Source of the DNA: Clostridia bacterium
GTDB lineage: Bacteria; Bacillota_A; Clostridia; Oscillospirales; CAG-272
DNA: 6,071 nt
Direction of reading: 5' to 3'
Assembly (NCBI GenBank): GCA_017552165.1
Contig: JAFZCF010000102.1
Span: forward strand, 1-6,071
The notes beneath the pieces are model-generated. The model was not told the DNA's origin, searched no databases, and saw nothing but the letters and a program-made list of their open reading frames with translations. Position 1 is the stretch's first letter. Each line of letters starts with the position of its first letter. The position numbers were made by a program, and so were the translations under genes. This document shows, one piece after another, positions 1 through 6,071 of this stretch.

Positions 1-66
1 GTCGACGTGACCGATGGTGCCGATATTGACGTGGGGTTTTGTTCTTTCGAATGTAGCCTTTGCCAT
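1..66 (-). CDS. tuf: Elongation factor Tu, N-terminal 22 codons (partial)
   Basis: The first 22 residues of EF-Tu are encoded, starting with [20 protein letters not shown] and ending just before the P-loop (GHVDHGKT in the family). The gene leaves the window in frame. EF-Tu is the cytoplasmic GTPase that delivers aminoacyl-tRNA to the ribosomal A site. The start is the ATG at 66-64. It is supported by a GGAGGA Shine-Dalgarno site (74-79 on the plus-strand numbering) 7 nt upstream and by the canonical MAK N-terminus. It lies 78 bp downstream of fusA on the same strand, the usual last position of the str operon. I see no convincing promoter of its own in that spacer, so it is probably co-transcribed with fusA. 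Identification is firm despite the short length, because this N-terminus is nearly invariant. Confidence 0.95.
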   Translation of the reverse strand, partial: MAKATFERTKPHVNIGTIGHVD

Positions 67-110
67 TTGTATTTCCTCCAAATGAAAGATTATTGATTTC
101 TTGTTATTTT

Positions 111-128
111 CACGCGGATATCCGCATG
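111..128 (-). repeat. Perfect 12-bp palindrome in the fusA-tuf spacer
   Basis: GCGGATATCCGC at 114-125 is its own reverse complement. In the minus-strand RNA the flanks extend it through one G-U and two Watson-Crick pairs, giving a 7-bp stem with an AUAU loop. It lies between the fusA stop and the tuf Shine-Dalgarno site. It is followed by AAAATAAC and not by a U-run, so it is not an intrinsic terminator. It could be an mRNA processing or stability hairpin or a protein site. Function is inference only. Confidence 0.5.
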
Positions 129-144
129 TGACTGTGTTTCGGCG

Positions 145-2241
145 TTATCTGCGCCTGCCTGATATGACTTCCTCCTGAATCGACCTCGGGCATTCCGCGA
201 AGTGACTGGGTTCCATCACATAGTTGCCGCGGCCCTGCGTCTTTGAACGCAGTACCGTCGCGTAGCCGGTCATCTCGGCAAGCGGAACGTTTGCCGTTAT
301 CTGCTGCGCGCCGGCGACGGGCTCGATCGAGCTGATTGCGCCGCGACGGGAGTTGATATCGCCGATAACGTCGCCGAGATAATCCTCGGGCACGGTCACG
401 ACGACCTTCATTATGGGCTCCGTAAGCACGGGGTCCGCCTTTCTCATAGCGTCCTTGAACGCCATCGAGCCGGCGATCTTGAACGCAAGCTCGGACGAGT
501 CCACTTCGTGATACGATCCGTCGTAGAGATTGACCTTGACGTCGACGACGCGGTATCCCGCGACGACGCCCGCCTCCATCGCTCCCTGTATCCCGGCGTC
601 GACCGCGGGAATGAATTCCTTCGGTATCGCGCCGCCGACGACCGTGTTTTCAAACACGTAGCCGGCGCCCGGTTCGTTCGGTGAGATCGTGATCTTTACG
701 TGACCGTACTGACCCTTGCCTCCCGACTGACGGGCATATTTCGTATCCGACGAGGCCTCTCTGCGGATCGTCTCCTTGTACGAAACCTGAGGGGCTCCGA
801 CATTTGCCTCGACCTTGAACTCGCGAAGGAGTCTGTCGACTATTATCTCGAGAGGGAGCTCGCCCATACCCGATATGATGGTCTGACCGGTCTCGTCGTC
901 CGTTCTCGTCGTGAACGTCGGGTCCTCCTCGGCGAGCTTGGAAAGGGCTATGCCCATCTTTTCCTGGCCCGCTTTGGTCTTCGGCTCGATAGCCACGCTG
1001 ATGACGGGCTCCGGGAACTCCATCTGTTCAAGTATGATCGGATGGTTCTCGTCGCAGAGCGTGTCGCCCGTCGTCGTGTTTTTGGTTCCGATGAGCGCGG
1101 CGATGTCGCCGGTATAGACCGCGTCGATGTCCTTGCGTTCGTTCGCATGCATCTGAAGGATACGTCCGAAGCGCTCTCTAATGCGTTTTTCGGGATTCCA
1201 GCCGACCTGGCCAGCCTCTATCTTTCCGGAATATACCCTGAAGAAACAGAGCTTTCCGACGTAGGGGTCGGTCATGATCTTGAACGCGAGAGCCGAGAAC
1301 GGCTCGTCGTCGCTCGCCTTGCGCTCCGTCTCGTCGCCCGTATCGGGATCAACGCCCTTTACGGGAGGGATGTCGAGCGGAGACGGCATGTAATCTATTA
1401 TCGCGTCGAGCAGCTTCTGAACGCCCTTGTTTTTATATGACGTTCCGCATACGACGGGGACGAGCTGATTCGATATCGTCGCCCTTCTGAGCGCCGCCTT
1501 GAGTTCCGGAACGCTTATCTCCTCGCCCTCGCAGAACTTCTCGAACAGTTCCTCGTCCGTCTCGGCGATCGCCTCGACCATCGCCGCGCGGTACTCGTTT
1601 GCCTGTTCAAGCATGTCCGCCGGGATGGGTTCGACGCGCATATCCTTGCCGAGCTCGTCGTAGTAAACGTCCGCTTCCATATTCATGAGGTCAACGATCC
1701 CGCGGAAGGTGTCCTCCGAACCTATGGGAAGCTGAACGGGCACCGGGTGGGACTTGAGCCGCGTCTTCATCATGTCGATGACGCGGAAGAAATTCGCCCC
1801 GATGATGTCCATTTTGTTGACGTACGCCATTCGCGGTACGCCGTACTGATCGGCCTGACGCCACACCGTCTCGGACTGAGGCTCGACACCGCCCTTTGCG
1901 CAGAAGACCGTGACGGACCCGTCAAGGACTCTGAGCGAACGCTGGACCTCGACGGTGAAGTCGACGTGTCCCGGCGTGTCGATTATGTTGATGCGGTGCG
2001 CGTCGTACTGGCCTTTTTCTCCGGACCAGAAGCACGTCGTGGCGGCGGAGGTGATGGTGATACCCCTCTCCTGCTCCTGCGCCATCCAGTCCATCGTGGC
2101 GGTTCCGTCGTGCGTTTCGCCGATCTTGTGATTTCTGCCGGTATAATACAGGATACGCTCGGTGGTCGTGGTCTTACCTGCGTCGATATGAGCCATGATC
2201 CCGATATTGCGCGTATTCTCCAAAGAATATTCTCTTGGCAT
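145..2241 (-). CDS. fusA: Elongation factor G
   Basis: This is a complete 698-residue EF-G, the cytoplasmic translational GTPase that catalyses mRNA-tRNA translocation and, with RRF, ribosome recycling. The length is close to the family norm (E. coli EF-G is 704). The G domain shows the P-loop AHIDAGKT (17-24), the switch I motif RGITI (59-63), DTPGH (88-92) and NKMD (142-145). It is followed by the beta-barrel domain II, then domain III, domain IV with GKGQYGHV, and domain V with the [11 protein letters not shown] segment near the C-terminus. The ATG at 2241 has an AAGGAG site (2247-2252) 5 nt upstream. The gene lies 52 bp downstream of rpsG and 78 bp upstream of tuf in one operon. All GTPase motifs are intact. 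The str-operon context argues for the main EF-G and not for a paralogue such as a ribosome-protection protein. Confidence 0.98.
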   Translation of the reverse strand: MPREYSLENTRNIGIMAHIDAGKTTTTERILYYTGRNHKIGETHDGTATMDWMAQEQERGITITSAATTCFWSGEKGQYDAHRINIIDTPGHVDFTVEVQRSLRVLDGSVTVFCAKGGVEPQSETVWRQADQYGVPRMAYVNKMDIIGANFFRVIDMMKTRLKSHPVPVQLPIGSEDTFRGIVDLMNMEADVYYDELGKDMRVEPIPADMLEQANEYRAAMVEAIAETDEELFEKFCEGEEISVPELKAALRRATISNQLVPVVCGTSYKNKGVQKLLDAIIDYMPSPLDIPPVKGVDPDTGDETERKASDDEPFSALAFKIMTDPYVGKLCFFRVYSGKIEAGQVGWNPEKRIRERFGRILQMHANERKDIDAVYTGDIAALIGTKNTTTGDTLCDENHPIILEQMEFPEPVISVAIEPKTKAGQEKMGIALSKLAEEDPTFTTRTDDETGQTIISGMGELPLEIIVDRLLREFKVEANVGAPQVSYKETIRREASSDTKYARQSGGKGQYGHVKITISPNEPGAGYVFENTVVGGAIPKEFIPAVDAGIQGAMEAGVVAGYRVVDVKVNLYDGSYHEVDSSELAFKIAGSMAFKDAMRKADPVLTEPIMKVVVTVPEDYLGDVIGDINSRRGAISSIEPVAGAQQITANVPLAEMTGYATVLRSKTQGRGNYVMEPSHFAECPRSIQEEVISGRRR

Positions 2242-2293
2242 TTTCTCTCCTTACTGAAGCTCCGAAGGTTCCTTAACGCCCTTTACCGACCGA

Positions 2294-2767
2294 TTAAAAT
2301 CTGCTGTAGTGAGCAAAAGCCTTGTTGGCTTCCGCCATTCTGTGCGTTTCTTCGCGTTTCTTGACGGCACCGCCGACGCCGTTGTTGGCGTCAATGATCT
2401 CGCCGGCAAGTCTTTCCGCCATGGTCTTCTCGCCGCGCGATCTCGCGTAATTCACGAGCCAGCGCAGGCCGAGCGTCTTTTTTCTGTCCGGACGGACTTC
2501 CATGGGGACCTGATACGTCGAACCGCCGACACGTCTCGCCTTGACCTCAAGCTGAGGCTCGATATTCTTGAGAGCGGTGACGAACGCTTCAAGCGCGTTC
2601 TTTCCCGTTTTGCTCTCAACAATAGCAAACGCGTCGTATACGATTCTTTGTGCAACGCCCTTCTTGCCGTCATACATGATCTGGTTAACGAGCTTGGTTA
2701 CGCTCTTGTCATTATAGACGGGATCAGGAAGCACGTCTCTTTTTGATATCCGACCTCTTCTCGACAC
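2294..2767 (-). CDS. rpsG: 30S ribosomal protein S7 (GTG start)
   Basis: A complete 157-residue S7, about one residue longer than the common 156. It is a primary binding protein that nucleates assembly of the 16S rRNA 3' major domain (the 30S head) and contacts E-site tRNA. The basic N-terminus ([20 protein letters not shown]) and the RNA-binding beta-hairpin, roughly residues 74-92 ([18 protein letters not shown]), are diagnostic. The C-terminal helices end in AFAHYSRF. The start codon is GTG, complementary to 2765-2767. It is fixed by the conserved SRRGR N-terminus and an 8-base AAGGAGGG Shine-Dalgarno site. The gene follows rpsL after an unusually long 160-bp spacer and precedes fusA by 52 bp. 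In E. coli S7 represses translation of its own operon by binding the rpsL-rpsG spacer. Whether that happens here is inference. Confidence 0.97.
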   Translation of the reverse strand: MSRRGRISKRDVLPDPVYNDKSVTKLVNQIMYDGKKGVAQRIVYDAFAIVESKTGKNALEAFVTALKNIEPQLEVKARRVGGSTYQVPMEVRPDRKKTLGLRWLVNYARSRGEKTMAERLAGEIIDANNGVGGAVKKREETHRMAEANKAFAHYSRF

Positions 2768-2775
2768 TGTAAATT

Positions 2776-2783
2776 CCCTCCTT
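2776..2783 (-). promoter_or_regulatory. Strong ribosome binding site fixing the rpsG GTG start
   Basis: In minus-strand sense this reads AAGGAGGG, an excellent match to the anti-Shine-Dalgarno sequence, 8 nt before the GTG. It supports GTG at 2767 as the real initiation codon. The next in-frame ATG, the Met of NQIMYDGKK near residue 31, would delete the conserved S7 N-terminus. Confidence 0.85.
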
Positions 2784-2836
2784 CATTATATAATATGATA
2801 TCACAGGTACTCGAAAAAATATTTCCCGTTCGTGCG

Positions 2837-2874
2837 TGTCAGACGTCGAAATTATAATTCTTTTCCGACTGACA
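2837..2874 (-). other. Imperfect hairpin in the rpsL-rpsG spacer
   Basis: In the minus-strand RNA, TGTCAG (2874-2869), TCG and AAA pair with TTT, CGA and CTGACA (2842-2837). That gives 12 base pairs interrupted by a one-base bulge on one side and a three-base bulge on the other, around a 10-nt AT-rich loop. It sits between the S12 stop and the S7 ribosome binding site, where E. coli carries its S7-binding translational operator. A regulatory role is inference from position. The pairing is seen directly. Confidence 0.4.
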
Positions 2875-2879
2875 AACAA
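2851..2879 (-). promoter_or_regulatory. Possible internal promoter upstream of rpsG
   Basis: A perfect TATAAT (2856-2851 in the minus sense) lies 17 bp downstream of TTGTTT (2879-2874), which matches only three of the six -35 bases. A closer -35 match, TTGTCA, is only 13 bp away and too near. A start around 2844 would give rpsG a leader of roughly 75 nt. The -10 falls in the loop of the hairpin described at 2837-2874, so it may be a chance match in AT-rich spacer. Confidence 0.35.
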
Positions 2880-2927
2880 ACGATCATCCCCGGACAATAT
2901 CACCTTCCGGGAACTGTTTTTGAGGCA

Positions 2928-3344
2928 TTATTTCTTTTTGCCTCTCTTGGCACCGTATTTTGAACGTGCCTGCTTGCGGTTAGCAACGCCCTGAGCGTCA
3001 AGCGTTCCGCGGATGATGTGATAACGCACACCGGGGAGGTCGCGGACCCTTCCTCCTCTGATAAGCACCACAGAGTGCTCCTGGAGGTTGTGACCGATAC
3101 CGGGGATGTACGTAGTGGCCTCAAGTCCGTTCGTAAGTCTTACCCTTGCGATCTTTCTGAGAGCCGAGTTCGGCTTCTTCGGAGTCGTCGTGGTGACCTT
3201 CGTGCAGACACCGCGCTTCTGAGGCGAACTGAAGTTCGTCTGAACGTTCTTCAGCGAGTTGAAGCTCTTCTGAAGTACCGGCGCCTTCGACTTGTAGACC
3301 TTATCCTGACGGCCGTTTTTGACAAGCTGGTTAAATGTCGGCAT
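2928..3344 (-). CDS. rpsL: 30S ribosomal protein S12
   Basis: A complete 138-residue S12, the protein at the 30S decoding centre that controls codon-anticodon proofreading and is the classical streptomycin-resistance locus. The length and the extra segment before PQKRGVC (about residues 25-40) match Gram-positive S12; E. coli has 124. The conserved [11 protein letters not shown] (54-64) keeps Lys56, equivalent to E. coli Lys42. GHNLQEHS (84-91) is intact. Residues 97-105 read GGRVRDLPG, where most S12 proteins have GGRVKDLPG. Arg101 therefore stands in place of E. coli Lys87, while Asp102, the RimO methylthiolation site, is kept. The basic C-terminus ends in GAKRGKKK. The ATG at 3344 has AAGGAG (3351-3356) 6 nt upstream. 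It is the first gene of the str operon, with its own promoter at 3422-3451. Confidence 0.98.
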   Translation of the reverse strand: MPTFNQLVKNGRQDKVYKSKAPVLQKSFNSLKNVQTNFSSPQKRGVCTKVTTTTPKKPNSALRKIARVRLTNGLEATTYIPGIGHNLQEHSVVLIRGGRVRDLPGVRYHIIRGTLDAQGVANRKQARSKYGAKRGKKK

Positions 3345-3384
3345 ACCTTTCTCCTTTCCTTCGTATTGTTTGTCGTCGCTTATA

Positions 3385-3406
3385 CGGCCAGATTTTCACC
3401 TGTCCG
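3385..3406 (-). other. Small hairpin in the rpsL leader
   Basis: In the minus-strand RNA, CGG, a mismatched A and CAGGT pair with ATCTG, a mismatched G and CCG around a GAAA tetraloop. That is eight pairs including one G-U. It lies within the roughly 70-nt leader predicted between the promoter and the rpsL ATG. A GNRA-type loop closed by a stem hints at a genuine RNA fold, but no known leader class is recognised. Confidence 0.35.
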
Positions 3407-3421
3407 CACAAAACACGGCGT

Positions 3422-3451
3422 ATTATACCATACATTATATGTGTTTGTCAA
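3422..3451 (-). promoter_or_regulatory. Strong sigma-A promoter of the str operon
   Basis: In the minus sense, a perfect TTGACA (3451-3446) is followed by an 18-bp spacer and a perfect TATAAT (3427-3422). A TG one base before the -10 (TGGTATAAT) makes it an extended -10. Transcription should start near 3415, giving a leader of about 70 nt before the S12 start. This near-consensus strength suits ribosomal protein genes and indicates that the operon starts here rather than by read-through. Confidence 0.85.
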
Positions 3452-3465
3452 GTGCCGTTTGCCTG

Positions 3466-3479
3466 TTTTTTGTTTTTTT
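3466..3479 (-). promoter_or_regulatory. A-tract, possible UP element of the rpsL promoter
   Basis: Two runs, A7 and A6 in the minus sense, separated by a single C, lie about 50-65 bp upstream of the predicted start, just above the -35. A-tracts in this position commonly contact the RNA polymerase alpha C-terminal domain. The assignment rests on composition and position only. Part of the run may simply be AT-rich flank of the neighbouring terminator. Confidence 0.4.
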
Positions 3480-3482
3480 CGT

Positions 3483-3512
3483 AAAAAAGTCCTCCCGCAT
3501 TTTGCGGGAGGA
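3483..3512 (-). terminator. Intrinsic terminator of the membrane protein gene
   Basis: In the minus sense, the 10-bp stem TCCTCCCGCA/TGCGGGAGGA (3512-3503 and 3499-3490) closes an AAA loop. After one C it is followed by TTTTTT (3488-3483). It starts 15 bp after the stop of the upstream minus-strand gene. It should block read-through into the str operon, whose promoter begins about 30 bp further on. The plus strand has no U-run after the stem, so termination is one-directional. Confidence 0.9.
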
Positions 3513-3527
3513 GGACCGTGCAGATTT

Positions 3528-4145
3528 TCAGCTCTCGGGGGCTCTGTATTTCTTTTCTATCGAGGCGTTGAGAATGTTTTTTATCCATACGGCCGCCAGA
3601 ACCGCGAGTATCGGGGCCACGATATATATAATCGGTGTCGTGATGGTGACGCTCCGTGCGGTTAATCTCAAAACGCACAGGGCAATGATTACAGTCATTG
3701 ACAGAGACGTAAGCATGGAGAGAAAAAAGTTGTGCGTCCTCACCGACGATATCGCCTTTCCGGGAACGGGCGGTACGACCTCTCCTCTGTATTTCCGGTC
3801 AAGGTTTCCGAAAATAAGACACATCACAGGCTGGGTAAAGAAAATAACAATTACGCCAAGCAAATCAAAAATGAGGACAACGACAAGTTCGCCCCTCCCG
3901 GCATAAATGTTGTATGCAACGCTCATGCCGAAAATAATCACCCCGGGGAAAGACGCCGCGAGCGAAAGCAGAGCATAGGAAAGAAGGCGCCTTTTCTTTT
4001 TGCCCGTCGCGGCGCCCGACAATCTGTCGTACGTCACGGCGTCGCGGATTTTAAGAAATATTACCGTCACGAGCGGAGCAAGCGCGAAGACGATCCAGAA
4101 AACGCCGCTGAGTTTCAGCCCATCCAGAAATACATTTATGTTCAT
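3528..4145 (-). CDS. Unrecognised five-span integral membrane protein
   Basis: A 205-residue protein I cannot place in a family. Hydrophobic spans are seen at about 12-33, 54-78, 87-112, 139-161 and 171-192. They are separated by basic loops such as GKKKRR (48-53) and NLDRKYRG (114-121), with a polar, proline-containing stretch VVPPVPGK (123-130). The short tail ends EKKYRAPES. Basic loop 48-53 before span 2 and loop 114-138 after span 3 suggest both face the cytoplasm. There is no obvious catalytic motif, ATP-binding site or signal peptide. The ATG at 4145 is chosen because the predicted promoter start near 4173 excludes the in-frame ATG at 4178 and anything further upstream. Its Shine-Dalgarno site is weak (AGGA only 3 nt away), suggesting modest expression. 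It is monocistronic, with its own promoter and terminator, and divergent from the GH127 gene. Confidence 0.75.
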   Translation of the reverse strand: MNINVFLDGLKLSGVFWIVFALAPLVTVIFLKIRDAVTYDRLSGAATGKKKRRLLSYALLSLAASFPGVIIFGMSVAYNIYAGRGELVVVLIFDLLGVIVIFFTQPVMCLIFGNLDRKYRGEVVPPVPGKAISSVRTHNFFLSMLTSLSMTVIIALCVLRLTARSVTITTPIIYIVAPILAVLAAVWIKNILNASIEKKYRAPES

Positions 4146-4179
4146 TGTTCCTGTCCGTTTTGCTTTTGAGTACTGCATT

Positions 4180-4207
4180 ATTATATCGCGAAAACGGAAA
4201 AAGTCAA
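4180..4207 (-). promoter_or_regulatory. Promoter of the membrane protein gene
   Basis: In the minus sense, TTGACT (4207-4202, five of six consensus bases), a 16-bp spacer and a perfect TATAAT (4185-4180). The predicted start, near 4173, leaves a leader of about 28 nt before the ATG at 4145. An inverted repeat, CGAAAA (4189-4194) and TTTTCG (4210-4215), spans the -35 and could be an operator, which is speculative. Confidence 0.7.
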
Positions 4208-4291
4208 CCTTTTCGGATAACATTTGTAAACATTTCATAAAAAGCAACTCTTCTCCGGAAAAGTAAAAATCCGCCGCGCGGGCTGCCCCGC

Positions 4292-4321
4292 TTGACAATC
4301 CCGGCCGCAATCCGATATAAT
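4292..4321 (+). promoter_or_regulatory. Promoter of the GH127 glycosidase gene
   Basis: A perfect TTGACA (4292-4297), an 18-bp spacer and a perfect TATAAT (4316-4321), with a start expected near 4328 and a leader of about 27 nt. It diverges from the membrane protein promoter, with 84 bp between the two -35 boxes. TTGACAA recurs at 4292, 4323 and 4368. The last two copies share the nine bases TTGACAACG, a possible regulator site or coincidence. Confidence 0.75.
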
Positions 4322-4354
4322 ATTGACAACGACGTCAGAAAGAGTGGGCTACGT

Positions 4355-6071
4355 ATGGATTTCACATTTGACAACGTAGAGATAACCGGCGGCTTTTGGG
4401 CGGATATGCAGAAAAAGAACCGCGAGGTGACCGTCCCGGCGGTTTACGACAGATTTTACGAGACGGGGAGGGTCGAGGCGCTTGCCTGCCGCTGGAAAGA
4501 CGGCGAGCCGCACCGGCCGCATATTTTCTGGGACAGCGATATCGCAAAGTGGGTGGAAAGCGCCGCCTACGTCCTCGCCAAGTACCCGGATCCCGAGCTT
4601 GAGTCAAAAGTCGAGGATATCATAGACGAGATAGCCGCCAACCAGTGGGAGGACGGATATATCAACTCGTATTACACGTCGATCGAGCCGGAAAACCGCT
4701 TTACCAACCGGACGAATCACGAGCTCTACTGCGCCGGTCATCTCATGGAGGCCGCCGTCGCGTATTACTGCGCAACCGGGCACGACCGCCTTTTGAAATG
4801 CGTCGATAAATACGCGGATCTCATCGACCGGGTTTTCCGCGTCGAGCGGTCGGCCGCGTTTTCCACTCCCGGCCACGAAGAGATAGAGCTCGCCCTTGTT
4901 CGTATGTACAACTGTACCGGGGATGAGAAATATCTCAGACTCGCCGAATTCTTTATCGACACCCGCGGGACAGACGCAAGCGAGGCCCAGTACGAATGGG
5001 TATATCCGAACTATTCGCAGTCCGAAAAGCCCGTCAGGGAGATGGACAGCGCGTTCGGACACGCGGTACGCGCCGGATATCTCTACACCGGGATGGCCGA
5101 CGTCGCTTCCCTTACCGGAGACGAGGCGCTCAGCGCCGCCTGCCGCCGCCTGTACGACGATATAGTCGAGCGCAAAATGTATGTAACGGGCGGCATCGGA
5201 TCGACTCATTCGGGCGAGGCGTTCACCGTCTCATACGATCTCCCGAACGAAACGGCGTACGCGGAGACCTGCGCCGCGATAAGTCTCATGTTCTTTGCTC
5301 AGAGACTTCTCGAATCGGAAGGCGAAAGCAGATACGCCGACACGGTCGAGCGGATACTCTTCAACGGTTTTCTTTCCGGCGTTTCGCTCTCCGGAGACGC
5401 GTTTTTCTACGAAAATCCGTTGTCTGTACACGTCCGCAACAGGATAAAAAACACATCGACGAAATATCCCGAGCGCTTTCCCGCGACAGAGAGGCAGAAA
5501 GTTTTCGACTGCTCATGCTGCCCGCCAAACGTCACGCGCGTTCTCGCTTCTCTCGAAAGATACGTCTGCCGTTCCTGCGGCGACACCGTAATGATAGATC
5601 AGTATATGAATGCGACGGTTCGCGGAGACGGTTTTACAGTCAGCGTCGCGACCGATTACCCCTCAAGCGGGGAAATACGTATCTCATGCCGCGGAGTTAA
5701 GCGGATCGGTCTGCGCATACCCGGATGGTGCAGGGAGTTCACCCTGTCCGCACCCTACAGGACGGAAAATGGATACGCCGTCGTCGAGGATCCCGGGGAG
5801 CTGACGCTCTCGCTTTCGATGGAGCCGGTCGTCATGCTCGCGAATCCCGAAGTGACGGACTGCGCCGGCTGCTGCGCGGTACAACGCGGGCCGGTCGTCT
5901 ACGCCTACGAGGGGGTCGACAACGGCGGTCACGCGCCCGAGAGGTTTCTGATCTCCCCCGTCCTCAACGCCGATACGGAGAGCGATTCCTTCTGCGGCCT
6001 CCCGACGCTCACGGTGGACGGGGAATTCATCCCGGACGCGGATTACCTATATAAAGCGTATTTTGACGACA
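4355..6071 (+). CDS. GH127-type beta-L-arabinofuranosidase (DUF1680), C-terminus cut by window
   Basis: The reading frame is open from the ATG at 4355 to the window end, 572 codons plus one base. The family reference HypBA1 of Bifidobacterium longum has about 658 residues, so the C-terminal tail is missing only because of the window. Enzymes of this family remove beta-L-arabinofuranosyl units from plant glycans and glycoproteins through a zinc-bound cysteine nucleophile. Conserved motifs include NHELYCAGH (His122), TPGHEEIELAL (His174), DSAFGHAVRAGY (His236), SGEAFT (Glu288, putative acid/base), AYAETCA (Glu304 and Cys306) and CSCCPPN (Cys386, Cys388, Cys389). Spacings match HypBA1: His142-His194 and Glu322-Glu338-Cys340. 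Cys388 is the expected nucleophile. The helical barrel, up to about residue 400, is followed by beta-rich domains with QRGPVVY (510-516). No signal peptide is seen, so it is probably cytoplasmic. The Shine-Dalgarno site is poor. Exact substrate is uncertain, since related families and an aceric-acid hydrolase share the fold. Confidence 0.88.
   Translation, partial: MDFTFDNVEITGGFWADMQKKNREVTVPAVYDRFYETGRVEALACRWKDGEPHRPHIFWDSDIAKWVESAAYVLAKYPDPELESKVEDIIDEIAANQWEDGYINSYYTSIEPENRFTNRTNHELYCAGHLMEAAVAYYCATGHDRLLKCVDKYADLIDRVFRVERSAAFSTPGHEEIELALVRMYNCTGDEKYLRLAEFFIDTRGTDASEAQYEWVYPNYSQSEKPVREMDSAFGHAVRAGYLYTGMADVASLTGDEALSAACRRLYDDIVERKMYVTGGIGSTHSGEAFTVSYDLPNETAYAETCAAISLMFFAQRLLESEGESRYADTVERILFNGFLSGVSLSGDAFFYENPLSVHVRNRIKNTSTKYPERFPATERQKVFDCSCCPPNVTRVLASLERYVCRSCGDTVMIDQYMNATVRGDGFTVSVATDYPSSGEIRISCRGVKRIGLRIPGWCREFTLSAPYRTENGYAVVEDPGELTLSLSMEPVVMLANPEVTDCAGCCAVQRGPVVYAYEGVDNGGHAPERFLISPVLNADTESDSFCGLPTLTVDGEFIPDADYLYKAYFDD

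Noticed and set aside
700..1440. Plus-strand open frame of 246 codons
   Set aside because: It lies wholly antisense to fusA, which has every EF-G motif intact. The encoded protein is arginine-rich and shows no domain. It is a by-product of codon bias.
1747..2364. Plus-strand open frame of 205 codons
   Set aside because: It is antisense to the fusA N-terminal region and the rpsG 3' end, with no plausible protein features or promoter.
2785..2790. TATAAT just before the rpsG Shine-Dalgarno site
   Set aside because: No -35 match at a suitable distance, and transcription would start within or after the ribosome binding site.
2889..2911. Six-bp stem after the S12 stop as an operon terminator
   Set aside because: On the minus strand no U-run follows. 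The T5 run lies on the plus-strand side, where there is no gene to terminate. Rejected as a terminator, though it may be part of spacer structure.
3018..3906. Plus-strand frames opposite rpsL and the membrane protein gene
   Set aside because: They cross the terminator and promoter of minus-strand genes and encode low-complexity or basic sequence with no recognisable domain.
4146..4310. N-terminal extension of the membrane protein by 55 codons to an upstream ATG
   Set aside because: The extension covers the predicted promoter (4180-4207) and would not be transcribed from it. The extension is also not hydrophobic or conserved-looking.
4604..5209. Minus-strand open frame of 201 codons
   Set aside because: It is antisense to the GH127 gene, whose catalytic motifs are clearly on the plus strand.

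Overview
This window looks like the chromosome of a Bacillota (Clostridia-type) bacterium with moderately GC-rich coding sequence. The best evidence is ribosomal protein S12. It is 138 residues long and carries the insertion of about a dozen residues typical of Gram-positive S12, placed before the conserved PQKRGVC segment. Gene order, strong Shine-Dalgarno sites and near-consensus sigma-A promoters agree. The genus cannot be named from the sequence alone.

Positions 1-3344, read on the minus strand, hold the classical str operon in the order rpsL (S12), rpsG (S7, with a GTG start), fusA (EF-G) and the first 22 codons of tuf (EF-Tu), which leaves the window at base 1. These genes build and drive the small-subunit translation machinery. 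The unit has its own strong promoter: TTGACA, 18 bp, extended -10 TGGTATAAT, with upstream A-tracts. The leader is about 70 nt and contains a small hairpin. The 160-bp rpsL-rpsG spacer holds an imperfect hairpin and a possible internal promoter.

Positions 3483-4207 are a self-contained minus-strand unit: a promoter, a gene for an unrecognised 205-residue protein with five predicted membrane spans, and a strong intrinsic terminator directly before the rpsL promoter region. In many Bacillota rpoB-rpoC lies just upstream of rpsL. Here it does not.

From about 4292 to the end, on the plus strand and divergent from the membrane protein gene, a near-consensus promoter drives a gene for a GH127-type (DUF1680) beta-L-arabinofuranosidase-like glycoside hydrolase. 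It runs off the window after 572 codons. The catalytic and zinc-binding residues known from the family can be aligned at matching spacings, and there is no signal peptide, so it probably acts on imported plant-derived arabinosides in the cytoplasm.

No mobile element, CRISPR array, RNA gene or clearly new system is visible. The most notable points are an arginine in S12 at the position of E. coli Lys87, where Lys-to-Arg changes give streptomycin resistance, the structured rpsL-rpsG spacer, and the separation of the str operon from rpoBC.
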